Part shown: positions 35,736 to 45,924 of the stretch, in pieces | How the letters are laid out: every line of letters starts with the position of its first letter | Numbering within the stretch: position 1 is the stretch's first letter | Assembly: GCF_900604385.1 (NCBI RefSeq) | Contig: NZ_LR027382.1 | Span: 558,001 to 622,000 of the forward strand | DNA: 64,000 nt | Source of the DNA: Alistipes megaguti | Lineage (GTDB): Bacteria > Bacteroidota > Bacteroidia > Bacteroidales > Rikenellaceae | Direction: 5' to 3' | Notes under the pieces: model-generated | The model's database searches: none | What the model saw: the letters and a program-made list of their open reading frames with translations, nothing else | What the model was told of the DNA's origin: nothing | Program-made: the position numbers and the translations under genes

Positions 35736-37898
35736 ATGAACAACCCGACAAACCGAAGCACGCGCCGCACAGCCTCCCTGCTGCTGGGCGCGACGCTTCT
35801 TTTTACGGCCGGCCGCGCCTCGGCCGGTAACGAATATGCCGAAATCGCCCGTCTGAAGGCGATGAACGAGACGGTGCGCGGCATCCGCTCGATGAACGAC
35901 GGCGAGCACTACACCCGCCTCGAGGGCAACGACATCCGCCGCTACGCCTACGCCGAGGCGGGAGCGGGCGAGAGCCTGCTCCCGACGCCGACGCCCAACC
36001 TCACGATCTCGGACTACGAGCTTTCGCCCGACGAGCGGTCGATCCTCATCGCCTCGGGGCGGCAGCCGATCTACCGCCACTCCTACACGACAAGCTATAC
36101 GCTCCTGCGCGACGGACGGCTGACGCCGATTCTGCGCGAGGCCGAGGCACCGCGCGACGCCTCGTTCTCGCCCGACGGACGGCGCATCATCTACTCCGAC
36201 CGCAACGACCTCTACGCCTACGACCTCGAGACGCGGCAGACCCGCCGTCTGACCGACGACGGCCGCTGGAACGAGGTGATCAACGGCACGACGGACTGGG
36301 TCTACGAGGAGGAGTTCGGCACGACGAAGGCCTACGCCTTCTCGCCCGACGGCAGCCGCCTGGCCTTCCTGCGCTTCGACGAGAGCCAAGTGCCGCTGAT
36401 GGAGATGATGCGCTACGACGGCAAGCTCTACAACCGGGCCTTCTCGTTCAAGTACCCGAAGGCCGGCGAGCGCAACTCGACGGTCGAACTGTGGGTCGTC
36501 GACCTGGCAACCGGCGCCAAACAGCGCCTCGAGACGGGCTCCGAGAGCGACCAGTACATTCCGCGCATCGGCTGGACCCCCGACGGGCGGCCGTGGTACT
36601 TCCGCCTGAACCGCCGCCAGAACACCTTCGAGATGGTGGTCTGCGAGCCCCACGGCGCCCAGCGCACGGTCTACGAGGAGCGCACGCAGCAGTATGTCGA
36701 GCGGGTTGACGACCAGACGGTCACGTTCGTCGACCGGGACCGCTTCCTCGTGCGGCAGGAGAGCCATACGGGCTACATGCACCTCTACCTCTACAGCCTG
36801 CGCCGCGGACTGCTCGAACAGGTGACCCGCGGGGAGTGGGAGGTAACGCAGGTGGTCGGCACGGACGGCAAACGCGTCTGGTACCTCTCGACCGAGACCT
36901 CGCCCCTGCGCCGCAACCTCTACAGCGTGCGCCTCGACGGCAGCGACAAACAGCGTCTGACACAGGGCGAAGGGTACTACACCGTCGCGCCGAGCGCCGG
37001 CATGCGCTACTTTATCACCACCTTCTCGAACGCCTCGACGCCCAATCTCACCGAGGTGTGCGATGCCGAAGGGCGGCCTCTGCGCATGCTGGCCGACAGC
37101 CGCGCGCTGCGCGACGAGCTCGCGGCCCGGCAGCAGCCCATCAAGGAGTTCTTCCGCTTCACGACCGAGCGGGGCGACACGCTCAACGCCTATCGAGTGC
37201 TGCCCCGCGGTTTCGACCCCGCGAAGCGCTACCCCGTGCTGCTGACGCAGTACTCGGGCCCGGGATCGCAGCAGGTGGCCGACCGCTGGTCGATGGACTG
37301 GGAGGATGCCCTGGCCGAAAAGGGCTACGTGGTGGTCTGCGCCGACGGCCGCGGAACGGGCTTCCGGGGCGAGAAATTCAAGAAACAGACCTACGGACGG
37401 CTCGGTGCGCTGGAGGTCGAGGACCAGCTCTCGCTGGCCCGCTACATGGCCTCGCAGCCGTGGATCGACCCGGCGCGCATCGGCATCTACGGCTGGTCGT
37501 ACGGCGGGTTCATGGCCCTGAGCTGCGCGCTGAAGGGCCACGGGCTGTTCCGCATGGCGATTGCCGTGGCGCCAGTCACCTCGTGGCGCTACTACGACAC
37601 GATCTACACCGAAATCTACAACAACCTCCCGCAGTTCAATGCCGACGGGTATGACAAATATTCGCCGATCCACTTCGCACAGATGCTCGACGACCGGCGC
37701 ACGCGGCTGCTGATCATCCACGGCACGGCCGACGACAACGTCCATTTCCAGAATACGGTCGAGATGACCCGCGCGCTGAACCGTGCCGGCAAGCAGTACG
37801 ACATGATGGTCTATCCGGACCAGAACCACTCGATGATGCCCGACGCCATGAGCCACGTGCGGCAGAAGATGATCGACTATACGCTCGAACATCTATGA
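35736..37898 (+). CDS. Dipeptidyl peptidase IV (S9 family)
   Basis: 720 residues. Signal peptide about 1-30 (GRASAG). An N-terminal eight-bladed propeller (about 50-460) carries the double-Glu motif TDWVYEEEFG that grips the peptide N-terminus. The C-terminal alpha/beta hydrolase has the nucleophile S588 in GWSYGGF, the Asp in HGTADDNVHF (about 663-665) and His698 in DQNHSMMP. It removes X-Pro dipeptides from peptides in the periplasm, feeding amino-acid fermentation. It overlaps the next gene by 4 bases (ATGA). Confidence 0.95.
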   Translation: MNNPTNRSTRRTASLLLGATLLFTAGRASAGNEYAEIARLKAMNETVRGIRSMNDGEHYTRLEGNDIRRYAYAEAGAGESLLPTPTPNLTISDYELSPDERSILIASGRQPIYRHSYTTSYTLLRDGRLTPILREAEAPRDASFSPDGRRIIYSDRNDLYAYDLETRQTRRLTDDGRWNEVINGTTDWVYEEEFGTTKAYAFSPDGSRLAFLRFDESQVPLMEMMRYDGKLYNRAFSFKYPKAGERNSTVELWVVDLATGAKQRLETGSESDQYIPRIGWTPDGRPWYFRLNRRQNTFEMVVCEPHGAQRTVYEERTQQYVERVDDQTVTFVDRDRFLVRQESHTGYMHLYLYSLRRGLLEQVTRGEWEVTQVVGTDGKRVWYLSTETSPLRRNLYSVRLDGSDKQRLTQGEGYYTVAPSAGMRYFITTFSNASTPNLTEVCDAEGRPLRMLADSRALRDELAARQQPIKEFFRFTTERGDTLNAYRVLPRGFDPAKRYPVLLTQYSGPGSQQVADRWSMDWEDALAEKGYVVVCADGRGTGFRGEKFKKQTYGRLGALEVEDQLSLARYMASQPWIDPARIGIYGWSYGGFMALSCALKGHGLFRMAIAVAPVTSWRYYDTIYTEIYNNLPQFNADGYDKYSPIHFAQMLDDRRTRLLIIHGTADDNVHFQNTVEMTRALNRAGKQYDMMVYPDQNHSMMPDAMSHVRQKMIDYTLEHL

Positions 37899-38629
37899 TC
37901 CGGTCGCTGCATATCGCCACCCCGCTGGGGCGGATGACGCTCACGGCCTCGGAGCAGGCGATCGTCGGGCTGAGCTTCGGCAGTGAGATCCCCGCCGGGG
38001 CGGAGCTTGTTGCGGGAGGGGCGGAATTGCGGGCCGACGGAGGAGTGATGTACACGGGAGAGGCGGCACTGCGGACCGACGAGAATGCAACTTGCGCAGC
38101 CGGGGCAGTATGTGCGGCCGGAAAGCCGGGACGCGCAACAGGAGAACCGGGATGCGCGGCCGGAGGCATGCAGGTCCGCACGCCCGGCGAAGGGGTGACA
38201 TGCGCGGCCGGAGAACCGGGGCACGCGGCCGGATCGGAAATTCCGCCGCTGCTGCGCCGTGCAGCCGAAGAGCTCGGGGAGTACCTGGCCGGGCGGCGGC
38301 GCGACTTCACCCTACCGCTCGATCCCAGCGGGAGCGATTTCCAACGGCAGGTCTGGCAGGCCCTGCGGAGCATTCCCTACGGCCAGACGCGCACCTACGG
38401 CCAGATTGCCGAACAGATCGGCCGCCGGCGGGCCGCACGAGCCGTCGGGATGGCCAACAACCGCAACCCGATCGCCATTCTGATCCCCTGCCACCGGGTC
38501 ATCGGCAGCGACGGTTCGATGACGGGCTACGCCGCCGGAATCGCCATCAAGGAGCGTCTGCTGGCTCTCGAACGCCGCAACACGCCCCGGGCCGAAGGCG
38601 AACTCTTCCCCGTTCGGGACGACCGGTGA
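37895..38629 (+). CDS. ogt: Methylated-DNA-[protein]-cysteine S-methyltransferase with repeat insertion
   Basis: 244 residues, against about 160-180 in the family. The catalytic core is intact: the helix-turn-helix GQTRTYGQIAEQIGRRRAARAVG and the active-site IPCHRVIG with Cys199. Repair transfers the alkyl group from O6-alkylguanine to this Cys. Between the N-terminal strand (LSFGSEIP) and the linker helix (SEIPPLLRRAAEEL) lies an extra stretch of about 80 residues rich in Ala/Gly/Glu (about 32-112), encoded by 21-bp repeats. This looks like an expanded surface loop. Confidence 0.92.
   Translation: MIRSLHIATPLGRMTLTASEQAIVGLSFGSEIPAGAELVAGGAELRADGGVMYTGEAALRTDENATCAAGAVCAAGKPGRATGEPGCAAGGMQVRTPGEGVTCAAGEPGHAAGSEIPPLLRRAAEELGEYLAGRRRDFTLPLDPSGSDFQRQVWQALRSIPYGQTRTYGQIAEQIGRRRAARAVGMANNRNPIAILIPCHRVIGSDGSMTGYAAGIAIKERLLALERRNTPRAEGELFPVRDDR
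38114..38224 (+). repeat. Intragenic minisatellite (21-bp units) in ogt
   Basis: Units of 21 bases beginning GCGGCCGGA or GCAACAGGA occur at 38114-38134, 38135-38155, 38156-38176 and, after a diverged part, 38204-38224; partial copies flank them. The peptide unit is AAGEPGx. Copy number changes would keep the reading frame. Confidence 0.75.
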
Positions 38630-38686
38630 CAAGACGCCCGGCCGGCGCCCGACCAAAGGCGGAAAAACGAACCGCCGGAGCATCCC

Positions 38687-40096
38687 CTACCGACGCCCCG
38701 ACTCCCGATCTGCGGAGTCTACCGGGGATTCCACCATCTCATAGGCATTTTTCGAACGGACGGCATAACGCGTCCAGTCGTTGAAGTTGAAGTAGCGCAC
38801 CACCCACGCGGGATAGGGGCTCCAGTTGATTTTGCGCAGCGTCAGCGGTGAGTGGTCCGCCAGACCGGAATCCGCCGAGAGGATCAGCACCTGCCGTCCG
38901 GCGGCCGTAAGCTGCTGCGCCGCGGCCTCCAGTTCGGCCGATGTGGCGCAGTGGCGCAGGTCGAGGTTCCGAGGCAGGTAGAAGCGCGCTTCGGTCACGC
39001 GGGGCTCGCCCGAGAAGTGCTGCATGCGGCTGCAGTAGGTTGTCTCCTCGGCGAGGTTCAGCGCCACAACCTCGCCCCGACCGCGGAACAGATCGACGAG
39101 AAACCACGGCACGAAGAAGAGCGCCGGGAAGAAGAAGCGGATCTCCTTGTGGGCCAAAAAGAAGTGGATGAGCAGGAAGGGAATCAGCATCCAGGTGACG
39201 ACGTGGCGAGGATGGCGACAGAAGAAGACAAGCGTCGCGACGAGGGCCAGCAGTCCGAAAAAGATGCCGCCCTCCAACACCGGGGCCGTCAGGTAGTACC
39301 ACCAGGGTTCGTGGCGGAACAGATCCATCCGGGCATGGAGGATATTCTCCTGCAGGTAGTTCCACGGGGCGAAGACCCACTCGCCGTAGAGCCAGCGGTC
39401 GGCCGCCATCCCGACGGCCAGCAGCACCGCAACCCCCACCACCATGCCGGCATAAAGCCGCCAGCGGCGGTTGAAGCACAACAGCCAGATGCCGTAGCCC
39501 AGCAGGGCGAAACCCGCCTGATAGCGGACGATGAAGAGTGCCCCGGCCACGGCTCCGAGCGCCAGTCCCCAACGGAACTCCTGCCGGGAGTCGCTGCGGC
39601 GGTAACGGATCGTCAGCGCCGCAAGCAGCAGCAGGAGATTGCCCGAGAGCATCTCGGCGTTGAAATGGACGTGCAGATAGGCCATGAACCAGAGGAAAAA
39701 GCCCGTCAGCAGGAACCACTTGCTCTGTGCTTCGGAGAGCCCGCCGCGCACCGTACGCCAGAAGAAGAGCATCACGACCATCGACAGAAGAGCGCTCAAC
39801 AGCTGCAGCAGCGTCACGGCCAGCCACGGCGACCAGATGCCGGCGGCCGTCAGCCCGCGGCAGACGACCCACGCCACGAAGGGTTGCACGCCGGAGCGCA
39901 TCTGCAGCGGATACTCCCAGGCCAGATGGTCGACCGTCGGGGTTCCGAAGAGCTTCATGTGGGTATATTCGAGGATCTGGTAGTGTTCGTCGGAGTGGTA
40001 GACGCCCCGGCTCAGCAGCGCATAGAGCAGGGTCACCAGGCATCCCGCCACCAGAATCTGTCGGACGGAGATCCGTCGCAAGAGGGTAAGCAGCAT
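38687..40096 (-). CDS. GT22-like membrane mannosyltransferase
   Basis: 469 residues with about nine or ten membrane helices. The N-terminal luminal-loop motif is GVYHSDEHYQILEY (compare HPDEHFQ of the GT22 family), and a second family mark HKEIRFFFPALFF follows (the HKExRF motif of PIG-B/ALG9 enzymes). GT22 enzymes use polyprenyl-phosphate mannose to add mannose on the outer face of a membrane. It has a minus-strand -7 box upstream (40129-40136) and follows the nuo terminator. The acceptor is not known. Confidence 0.75.
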   Translation of the reverse strand: MLLTLLRRISVRQILVAGCLVTLLYALLSRGVYHSDEHYQILEYTHMKLFGTPTVDHLAWEYPLQMRSGVQPFVAWVVCRGLTAAGIWSPWLAVTLLQLLSALLSMVVMLFFWRTVRGGLSEAQSKWFLLTGFFLWFMAYLHVHFNAEMLSGNLLLLLAALTIRYRRSDSRQEFRWGLALGAVAGALFIVRYQAGFALLGYGIWLLCFNRRWRLYAGMVVGVAVLLAVGMAADRWLYGEWVFAPWNYLQENILHARMDLFRHEPWWYYLTAPVLEGGIFFGLLALVATLVFFCRHPRHVVTWMLIPFLLIHFFLAHKEIRFFFPALFFVPWFLVDLFRGRGEVVALNLAEETTYCSRMQHFSGEPRVTEARFYLPRNLDLRHCATSAELEAAAQQLTAAGRQVLILSADSGLADHSPLTLRKINWSPYPAWVVRYFNFNDWTRYAVRSKNAYEMVESPVDSADRESGRR

Positions 40097-40128
40097 GATT
40101 TCGAGCGGTTACAAGCGGTTTCGTGAGG

Positions 40129-40136
40129 CAAAAATA
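40129..40136 (-). promoter_or_regulatory. -7 box of the GT22-like gene
   Basis: Minus-strand TATTTTTG, 32 bases before the ATG at 40096; no -33 partner at 19-20 bases. Confidence 0.45.
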
Positions 40137-40192
40137 GGGCAAATTCCGCAATATCCGGCCGGCACCGCACAAAATACGATCTCCGGCCGTAC

Positions 40193-40229
40193 AAAAAAGA
40201 GGCGCAACCCGTTGGGGTTGCGCCTCTTT
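40193..40229 (-). terminator. Terminator of the nuo operon
   Basis: A 15-bp stem (40196-40210 with 40215-40229, loop GTTG) is followed on the minus strand by T-rich bases (40193-40198). It starts 17 bases after the nuoN stop. Confidence 0.9.
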
Positions 40230-40245
40230 GAGCGATCCTCCCGGA

Positions 40246-41673
40246 TCAGAGTCCGAAGGAGAGGGTATTGATTCCGTCGTAAACGGCGCTTACCACACCC
40301 AGCAGCAGCACGCCGGCCATGCACAGAGCCAGGCTGATGCGCGTACAGGTATCGCTGCGGAAAGTGGCAATCGGCTCGTCCGACGGGGTGATGAACATCG
40401 CCTTGACGATCAGCAGGTAGTAGTAGAGCGAGATGACCGTATTGAGCAGGGCGATGAAGACCAGCACGTAGAAACCCGCCTTGAAGGCCGACGCGAAGAC
40501 GAAGAACTTCGAGAAGAAGCCCGCGAAGGGCGGAATGCCCGCCAGCGAGAAGAGCGCCAGCATCATCATCACGGCCAGTTTGGGATTCGTGCGGTAGAAG
40601 CCGTTGTAGTCCTCGAGCGAGACCTTGCCGCCCGTGTGCTGCTCGACGGTCGACAGCACGCCGAAGACCGCCAGGTTGGCCGCCAGATAGACCAGCACGT
40701 AGAAGACCAGCGAGGTCATGCCCAGCGCACTGCCGCCGATGACGGCCAGCATGATATAGCCGGCCTGCGAGATCGACGAGAAGGCCATGAAGCGTTTGAG
40801 GTCCTTCTGCCGCAGGGCGAAGAGGTTGGCCACCGTGATGCTCAGCACCGTGACGATCCACAGCAGCGTCTGCCACTGCTCGATCATCGGGGCGAAGACC
40901 TTGACCAGCGTCGTGAAGAGCACGAACGCGGCCGCAGCCTTCGAGACGACCGAAAGGTAGGAGGTCACGGTCGTCGGAGCGCCCTGGTAGGCGTCGGCCG
41001 TCCAGAGGTGGAACGGCACGAGCGAGATCTTGAAGCCCAGGCCCGAGAAGAAGAAGACCAGCGACATGATCTCGAGGGGCGAGCCGTCGAGTCGGGCCGC
41101 CATGTCGTCGAAATAGAGCGTACCGGTCGTGCCGTAGAGGAACGAGATGCCGAAGAGCATCAGACCGCTCGAGAAGAGGGCGCAGAGGATGTATTTCGCA
41201 CCGGCCTCGGCCGAGTGGTGCTTGTACTTGTCGAAGGCCACCAGGCAGGCCATCGGCACCGAGGCCAGTTCGAGTCCGATGAAGAACATCAGGAAGTGGC
41301 CCGCCGAGATCATGAAGTACATGCCCAGCAGCGTCGAGAGGGTCAGGATGTAGAATTCGCCCTGTTTGTGGCGGGTGTCCTCACGCTGCAGCCACTGATC
41401 GGCCTGCAGGCAGACGATCAGCGCACCGATCGAGAGGATGCTCTTCACCACGCCGTCCATCGGCACCGTGCGGAACATCCCGCCGAAGAGTTCGCCCTCG
41501 GGACCCGGGACCAAGTTGACCGCCACCTGAACGAGCAGCAGCACGCACGTCACGGCCGAGAACCAGCGGTGACCGCGCTCGCCGGCGATCAGGTCGTAGA
41601 GGAAGACGAGAACAAGGATTGCCGTGAGGGTCAGTTCGGCCCGCATCAGCGGAAATATCGAGGTGTAATCCAT
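40246..41673 (-). CDS. nuoN: NADH-quinone oxidoreductase subunit N
   Basis: 475 residues, about 14 membrane helices, one of three antiporter-like proton pumps of complex I. Key parts: Lys/Glu-bearing helices around [34 protein letters not shown] and the [21 protein letters not shown] helix typical of NuoN. Last gene of the operon; starts 7 bases after the nuoM stop. Confidence 0.96.
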   Translation of the reverse strand: MDYTSIFPLMRAELTLTAILVLVFLYDLIAGERGHRWFSAVTCVLLLVQVAVNLVPGPEGELFGGMFRTVPMDGVVKSILSIGALIVCLQADQWLQREDTRHKQGEFYILTLSTLLGMYFMISAGHFLMFFIGLELASVPMACLVAFDKYKHHSAEAGAKYILCALFSSGLMLFGISFLYGTTGTLYFDDMAARLDGSPLEIMSLVFFFSGLGFKISLVPFHLWTADAYQGAPTTVTSYLSVVSKAAAAFVLFTTLVKVFAPMIEQWQTLLWIVTVLSITVANLFALRQKDLKRFMAFSSISQAGYIMLAVIGGSALGMTSLVFYVLVYLAANLAVFGVLSTVEQHTGGKVSLEDYNGFYRTNPKLAVMMMLALFSLAGIPPFAGFFSKFFVFASAFKAGFYVLVFIALLNTVISLYYYLLIVKAMFITPSDEPIATFRSDTCTRISLALCMAGVLLLGVVSAVYDGINTLSFGL

Positions 41674-41680
41674 ACGCTTA

Positions 41681-43165
41681 TCAACTCAAGATGTGTGCAA
41701 TGAGTTCCGAGACGCTGCCGCGGATCATGTCGCTCACCCACAGCGGGGCCAGGCCCAGACCGGCGACGGCCACAACCAGGCAGATGACCGCGAAGCGTTC
41801 GTCCCACGTGGCGTCGGAGAGTTTCAGATGTTCGGGGTTTTGGCACGTGCCGTAGAGGATCCGTCCGATGACGCGCAGGATGTAGACCGCCGTGATGACG
41901 ATCGACGTGCAGGCGATGACGGTCACCACGCGGTGGAACGTATCGTCGTTCATGAAGGCGCCATTGAAGATCGTCATCTCGGCCACGAAGCCGCTCAGGC
42001 CCGGCAGTCCGAGGTTCGCCAGACCGGCGATCACGTAACCCACCGCCAGAAAGGGCATCACTTTCATCAGACCGCTCAGCTGACGCACGTCACGCGTATG
42101 CGTACGGCCGTAGATCATGCCGATCAGCGCGAAGAAGAGCGCCGTCATCAGACCGTGGCTCAGCATCTGCAGGATGGCGCCCGTCGAGGCCGTGGTATTC
42201 ATCATCAGAATGGCGAAGAGCACCAGACCGCAGTGCGATACCGACGAGTAGGCGTTGATGTACTTCAGGTCGGTCTGCACGCAGGCCGAGAAGGCGCCGT
42301 AGACCACCGAGATGGTCGTCAGGATGATGAAGATCCAGCTCAGCTCGTGCGCCGCCTCGGGCAGCAGGTACATCGCCACGCGGAAGCAGCCGTAGCCGCC
42401 CAGCTTCATCAGCACGCCGGCGTGAAGCATCGAGACGGCCGTCGGGGCCGAGGCGTGACCGTCGGGGCTCCACGTGTGGAAGGGAAACAGGGCCCCCAGC
42501 ACGCCGAATCCGATGAAGACCAGCGGGAACCAGATCCGCTGCAGCTGGATCGGAATGTTGTGCAGGGCGGCGATCTCCTGCACGTTCATCGTCGTGGCAC
42601 CGGCACCGAAATAGATGCCCAGGATGCCGATCAGCAGCAGCGCCGAACCGCCCATGAGCATCAGCGTCAGCTTCATGGCCGAGTACTCCTTGCGGCCGCT
42701 GCCCCAGACGCCGATCAAGAGATACATCGGGATCAGCGCCACCTCGTAGAACATGAACATCGTGAAGAGGTCGACCGAGATGAAGAATCCGAAGACGCCG
42801 ACACTCAGCAGACAGAACCACAGGAAATAGGCCTTGACGTCCTTCTGCATCTGCCACGAGGCGAAGGTGCCCGTAAAGACGATGATGGCCGAGAGCAACA
42901 GCATGGCCACCGAGATGCCGTCGACACCCACGGCATAGTGGATGTTGAGCGGGGCGTACCACATGACGCTCTCCGTAAGAAGCATCTGGGCCGTTTCACC
43001 CGCCTCACGCAGGCCGAGGTAGTGGAAAACGAGCCATACGGCCAGCGCCAGCAGCACCGTGGATCCCACCACCATCACGGTATGGATCTGCCGCCGTGAC
43101 TTCGAGAGCCACAACCCCAGCATCATCACCAGGGGTACGGCAGGAAACAGGGATAAGATATTCAT
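41681..43165 (-). CDS. nuoM: NADH-quinone oxidoreductase subunit M
   Basis: 494 residues, antiporter-like pump subunit. [30 protein letters not shown] is the signature for the central half-channel; [20 protein letters not shown] is the second inverted unit, and the Glu in [15 protein letters not shown] is the conserved pumping acid. It lies 12 bases after nuoL. Confidence 0.97.
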   Translation of the reverse strand: MNILSLFPAVPLVMMLGLWLSKSRRQIHTVMVVGSTVLLALAVWLVFHYLGLREAGETAQMLLTESVMWYAPLNIHYAVGVDGISVAMLLLSAIIVFTGTFASWQMQKDVKAYFLWFCLLSVGVFGFFISVDLFTMFMFYEVALIPMYLLIGVWGSGRKEYSAMKLTLMLMGGSALLLIGILGIYFGAGATTMNVQEIAALHNIPIQLQRIWFPLVFIGFGVLGALFPFHTWSPDGHASAPTAVSMLHAGVLMKLGGYGCFRVAMYLLPEAAHELSWIFIILTTISVVYGAFSACVQTDLKYINAYSSVSHCGLVLFAILMMNTTASTGAILQMLSHGLMTALFFALIGMIYGRTHTRDVRQLSGLMKVMPFLAVGYVIAGLANLGLPGLSGFVAEMTIFNGAFMNDDTFHRVVTVIACTSIVITAVYILRVIGRILYGTCQNPEHLKLSDATWDERFAVICLVVAVAGLGLAPLWVSDMIRGSVSELIAHILS

Positions 43166-43177
43166 AACGTGTTCCGA

Positions 43178-45070
43178 TTAGCAGATTAAAAGAATCAGGA
43201 TCGTCAGTCCCAGCGCACCGCCCATGAACCAGATGCAGTAACGCTGCACACTGCCGCTCTGCATGCCGCGGATCAGGCAGGCGACACCGTTCGTGGCCGA
43301 AGCCAGCAGATTGAGGAAGCCGTCGACGACGTGACGGTCGAACCAGGCGATCGGCGTCGAGATGCAGGCGAAGATCACGCGGTGGGTGATGAACTGGTAC
43401 ACCTCGTCGATGTAGAAGCGGTGGTAGGCCGCCCGATGCAGACCGCTGAAGCGTTCGGCCAGACGGTCGGCCACGGGCTGCTTCTCACGGGCGTACATCC
43501 ACGTGGCCAGCGCAATGGCCACGACGGCCACGCAGAGGCTCAGCGTTGCCACACGACCGTCGATGTGGATCGTGTAGGGGAGGCCGTCCGACGAGACGAA
43601 CTGCCCGAAGGGGATGAAGCCCGCTACGCAGGTCACCGCAGCCAGAATCAGCAGCGGGAGCGTCATCGTGAAGGGGGCCTCGTGGGGCGTATGCTCGGCG
43701 TGGAGCTCGCGGTTCTCGCGGCCCCAGAAGATGCCATAGTAGAGGCGGAACATGTAGAAGGCCGTCAGACCGGCGATGGCCGTCATCACCCACCCCATCA
43801 CGGGGCTGAAGGCAAAGCAGGCCGTCAGGATCTCATCCTTCGAGAAGAAACCGCTGAAGGGCCAGATGCCGGCGATGGCCAGGCAGGCCACGAGGAACGT
43901 GATGTGCGTCAGGGGCATATACTTGCGCAGGCCGCCCATCGTCGACATCTCGTTCGAATGTACGGCGTGGATGATGGCGCCGGCACCGAGGAACAGCAGC
44001 GCCTTGAACATGGCGTGGGTGAAGAGGTGGAACATCGAGGCCATGTAGCCCAGACCGCCCGTGTGGGGGTCGCTCGACGTGCAGACGCCCAGCGCCACGA
44101 TCATGAAGCCGATCTGCGAGATGGTACTGAAGGCCAGCACGCGCTTGATGTCGCTCTGCACGCAGGCTACCACGGCGGCGTACAGCGCCGTGAAGGCACC
44201 GATGTAGGCCGTCCAGTGCAGCACCTCGGGGGCGTAGCCGATGAACAGCGGGAACATCCGCGCCACGAGGTAGACACCGGCCACGACCATCGTCGCGGCA
44301 TGGATCAGCGCAGAAACGGGTGTCGGGCCCTCCATGGCGTCGGGCAGCCAGATGTGCAGCGGGAACATGGCGCTCTTGCCCGCACCGCCGACAAACATCA
44401 GACCCAGCGCCAGCGGGATCATCACCCCGGCGGCGGCCAGCGTCGCGGCGGCGGGCGTGAAAGTGAACGTCCCGGCGTAGTAGCCGTAGACGAGGATGCC
44501 GACGAGGAAGCCCAGGTCGGCGAAGCGCGTCACGATGAAGGCCTTCTTCGAGGCGGCGATCGCCTCGGGCTTCGTGTAGTAGAAGCCGATCAGCAGGTAG
44601 GAGCTGACGCCCACCAGCTCCCAGAAGAGGTACATCTGGAAGATGTTCGTCGCCACGACCAGCCCCATCATGCTCATCGTGAAGAGCGACAGGAAGGCGT
44701 AGTAGCGCTGGAAGCCCCGCTCGCCCTTCATGTAGCCGAACGAGTAGATGTGGACCATGAGCGACACGGTGGAGATCACCACCAGCATCATTACCGAGAT
44801 CGGATCGAGCAGCACACCCAGGTCGATGTGCAGATCACCCGAGATGGGCAGCCAGACCGTATTCCACGGAATGAGGGTCGGGAAGAGGCCTGCGGCGTCG
44901 CGTCCGGCCGAGAAATACTCCCAGGCCGTCAGGTAGCTCAGCACGGCCACCACGGCCAGCACCGCCGTACCGATGGCCCCCGCCACCACGGGCCGGAGTT
45001 TCATGCCCGCGAGTCCCAGCAGCAGGAAGCTCACGAAGGGCAGCAACAGAATCAGAATCGTATATTCCAT
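43178..45070 (-). CDS. nuoL: NADH-quinone oxidoreductase subunit L
   Basis: 630 residues, the distal pump subunit with the long lateral helix near the C-terminus. LHIWLPDAMEGPTPVSALIHAATMVVAGVYL and QSDIKRVLAFSTISQIGFMIVALG are the family signatures; FWELVGVSSYLLIGFYY carries the conserved Glu. Starts 19 bases after nuoK. Confidence 0.97.
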   Translation of the reverse strand: MEYTILILLLPFVSFLLLGLAGMKLRPVVAGAIGTAVLAVVAVLSYLTAWEYFSAGRDAAGLFPTLIPWNTVWLPISGDLHIDLGVLLDPISVMMLVVISTVSLMVHIYSFGYMKGERGFQRYYAFLSLFTMSMMGLVVATNIFQMYLFWELVGVSSYLLIGFYYTKPEAIAASKKAFIVTRFADLGFLVGILVYGYYAGTFTFTPAAATLAAAGVMIPLALGLMFVGGAGKSAMFPLHIWLPDAMEGPTPVSALIHAATMVVAGVYLVARMFPLFIGYAPEVLHWTAYIGAFTALYAAVVACVQSDIKRVLAFSTISQIGFMIVALGVCTSSDPHTGGLGYMASMFHLFTHAMFKALLFLGAGAIIHAVHSNEMSTMGGLRKYMPLTHITFLVACLAIAGIWPFSGFFSKDEILTACFAFSPVMGWVMTAIAGLTAFYMFRLYYGIFWGRENRELHAEHTPHEAPFTMTLPLLILAAVTCVAGFIPFGQFVSSDGLPYTIHIDGRVATLSLCVAVVAIALATWMYAREKQPVADRLAERFSGLHRAAYHRFYIDEVYQFITHRVIFACISTPIAWFDRHVVDGFLNLLASATNGVACLIRGMQSGSVQRYCIWFMGGALGLTILILLIC

Positions 45071-45089
45071 AAGCGTTCGTGCACGGGGT

Positions 45090-45398
45090 TTACCACTTCA
45101 TCTCCCGCAGGTTCTTGACCTCGATGTTGCGGATGTTGCGGTAGATGTTGATGATGATGGCGATGGCCACGGCGGTCTCCGCGGCGCTCACGCCGATGGC
45201 AAAGAGCGTGAAGAAGAATCCCTCCAGCTGCTCCGGGAAGAGGAAACGGTTGAACACCACGAAGTTGATATCCACCGAATTGAGGATCAGCTCCACGGAG
45301 ATCAGCATCGCCAGCAGGTTGCGGCGCGTGACGAAGCCGTAGAATCCCACGAACATCAGGATCGTGGAGACGACGAGATAATATTCCATTTTGATCAT
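45090..45398 (-). CDS. nuoK: NADH-quinone oxidoreductase subunit K
   Basis: 102 residues, three helices. The conserved membrane Glu residues are in LISVELILNSVDINFV and AETAVAIAIIINIYR. It links nuoJ and nuoL in the membrane arm. An internal ATG at 45389 is an alternative start. Confidence 0.97.
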   Translation of the reverse strand: MIKMEYYLVVSTILMFVGFYGFVTRRNLLAMLISVELILNSVDINFVVFNRFLFPEQLEGFFFTLFAIGVSAAETAVAIAIIINIYRNIRNIEVKNLREMKW

Positions 45399-45411
45399 AG
45401 CCGTACTTTTT

Positions 45412-45921
45412 TTAACGTTTGCGGGCGATCATGATACCGCCGACGATGCAGGCCAACAGCAGTACACTGATGACCTCGAAGGGCAGGACGTAACCGTATT
45501 TGTCGGCGCTCATCAGCGCATGACCGATGGTCCGCACGTTGAGTTCGCCGTGTTCGAAGTGCTGCGGCAGGAAGTCGTGGCGCAACATCACCCACAGGCA
45601 GACGCCCAGGCTCAGCACCGTGGCGATCAGACCCGCGATGAACTTGTAGCTCTTCAGTTCGGGGGCCTTGTCGCCCTCGCTCGACGTCAGCAGGATCGAG
45701 AAGACGTAGAGCACCGTGATACCGCCGGCATAGATGAGCAGCTGAACGGCGCCCAGGAACGAGTAGTTGAGCTGGAAGTAGATGCCCGCCGTGCCGAAGA
45801 GTACGAAGAGCAGGTAGGTCGCAGCCCGCAGAATACGCTTGGTCGTCACGGCCAGGATGGCGTTCACACAGATGAATATCGCCAGAATGATGAAAACGAT
45901 CAGTTCGAGAGTTATCTCCAT
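45412..45921 (-). CDS. nuoJ: NADH-quinone oxidoreductase subunit J
   Basis: 169 residues, five helices. SFLGAVQLLIYAGGITVLYVFSILL is the pi-bulge helix of the family. It lies 3 bases after nuoI. Confidence 0.95.
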   Translation of the reverse strand: MEITLELIVFIILAIFICVNAILAVTTKRILRAATYLLFVLFGTAGIYFQLNYSFLGAVQLLIYAGGITVLYVFSILLTSSEGDKAPELKSYKFIAGLIATVLSLGVCLWVMLRHDFLPQHFEHGELNVRTIGHALMSADKYGYVLPFEVISVLLLACIVGGIMIARKR

Positions 45922-45924
45922 GGC

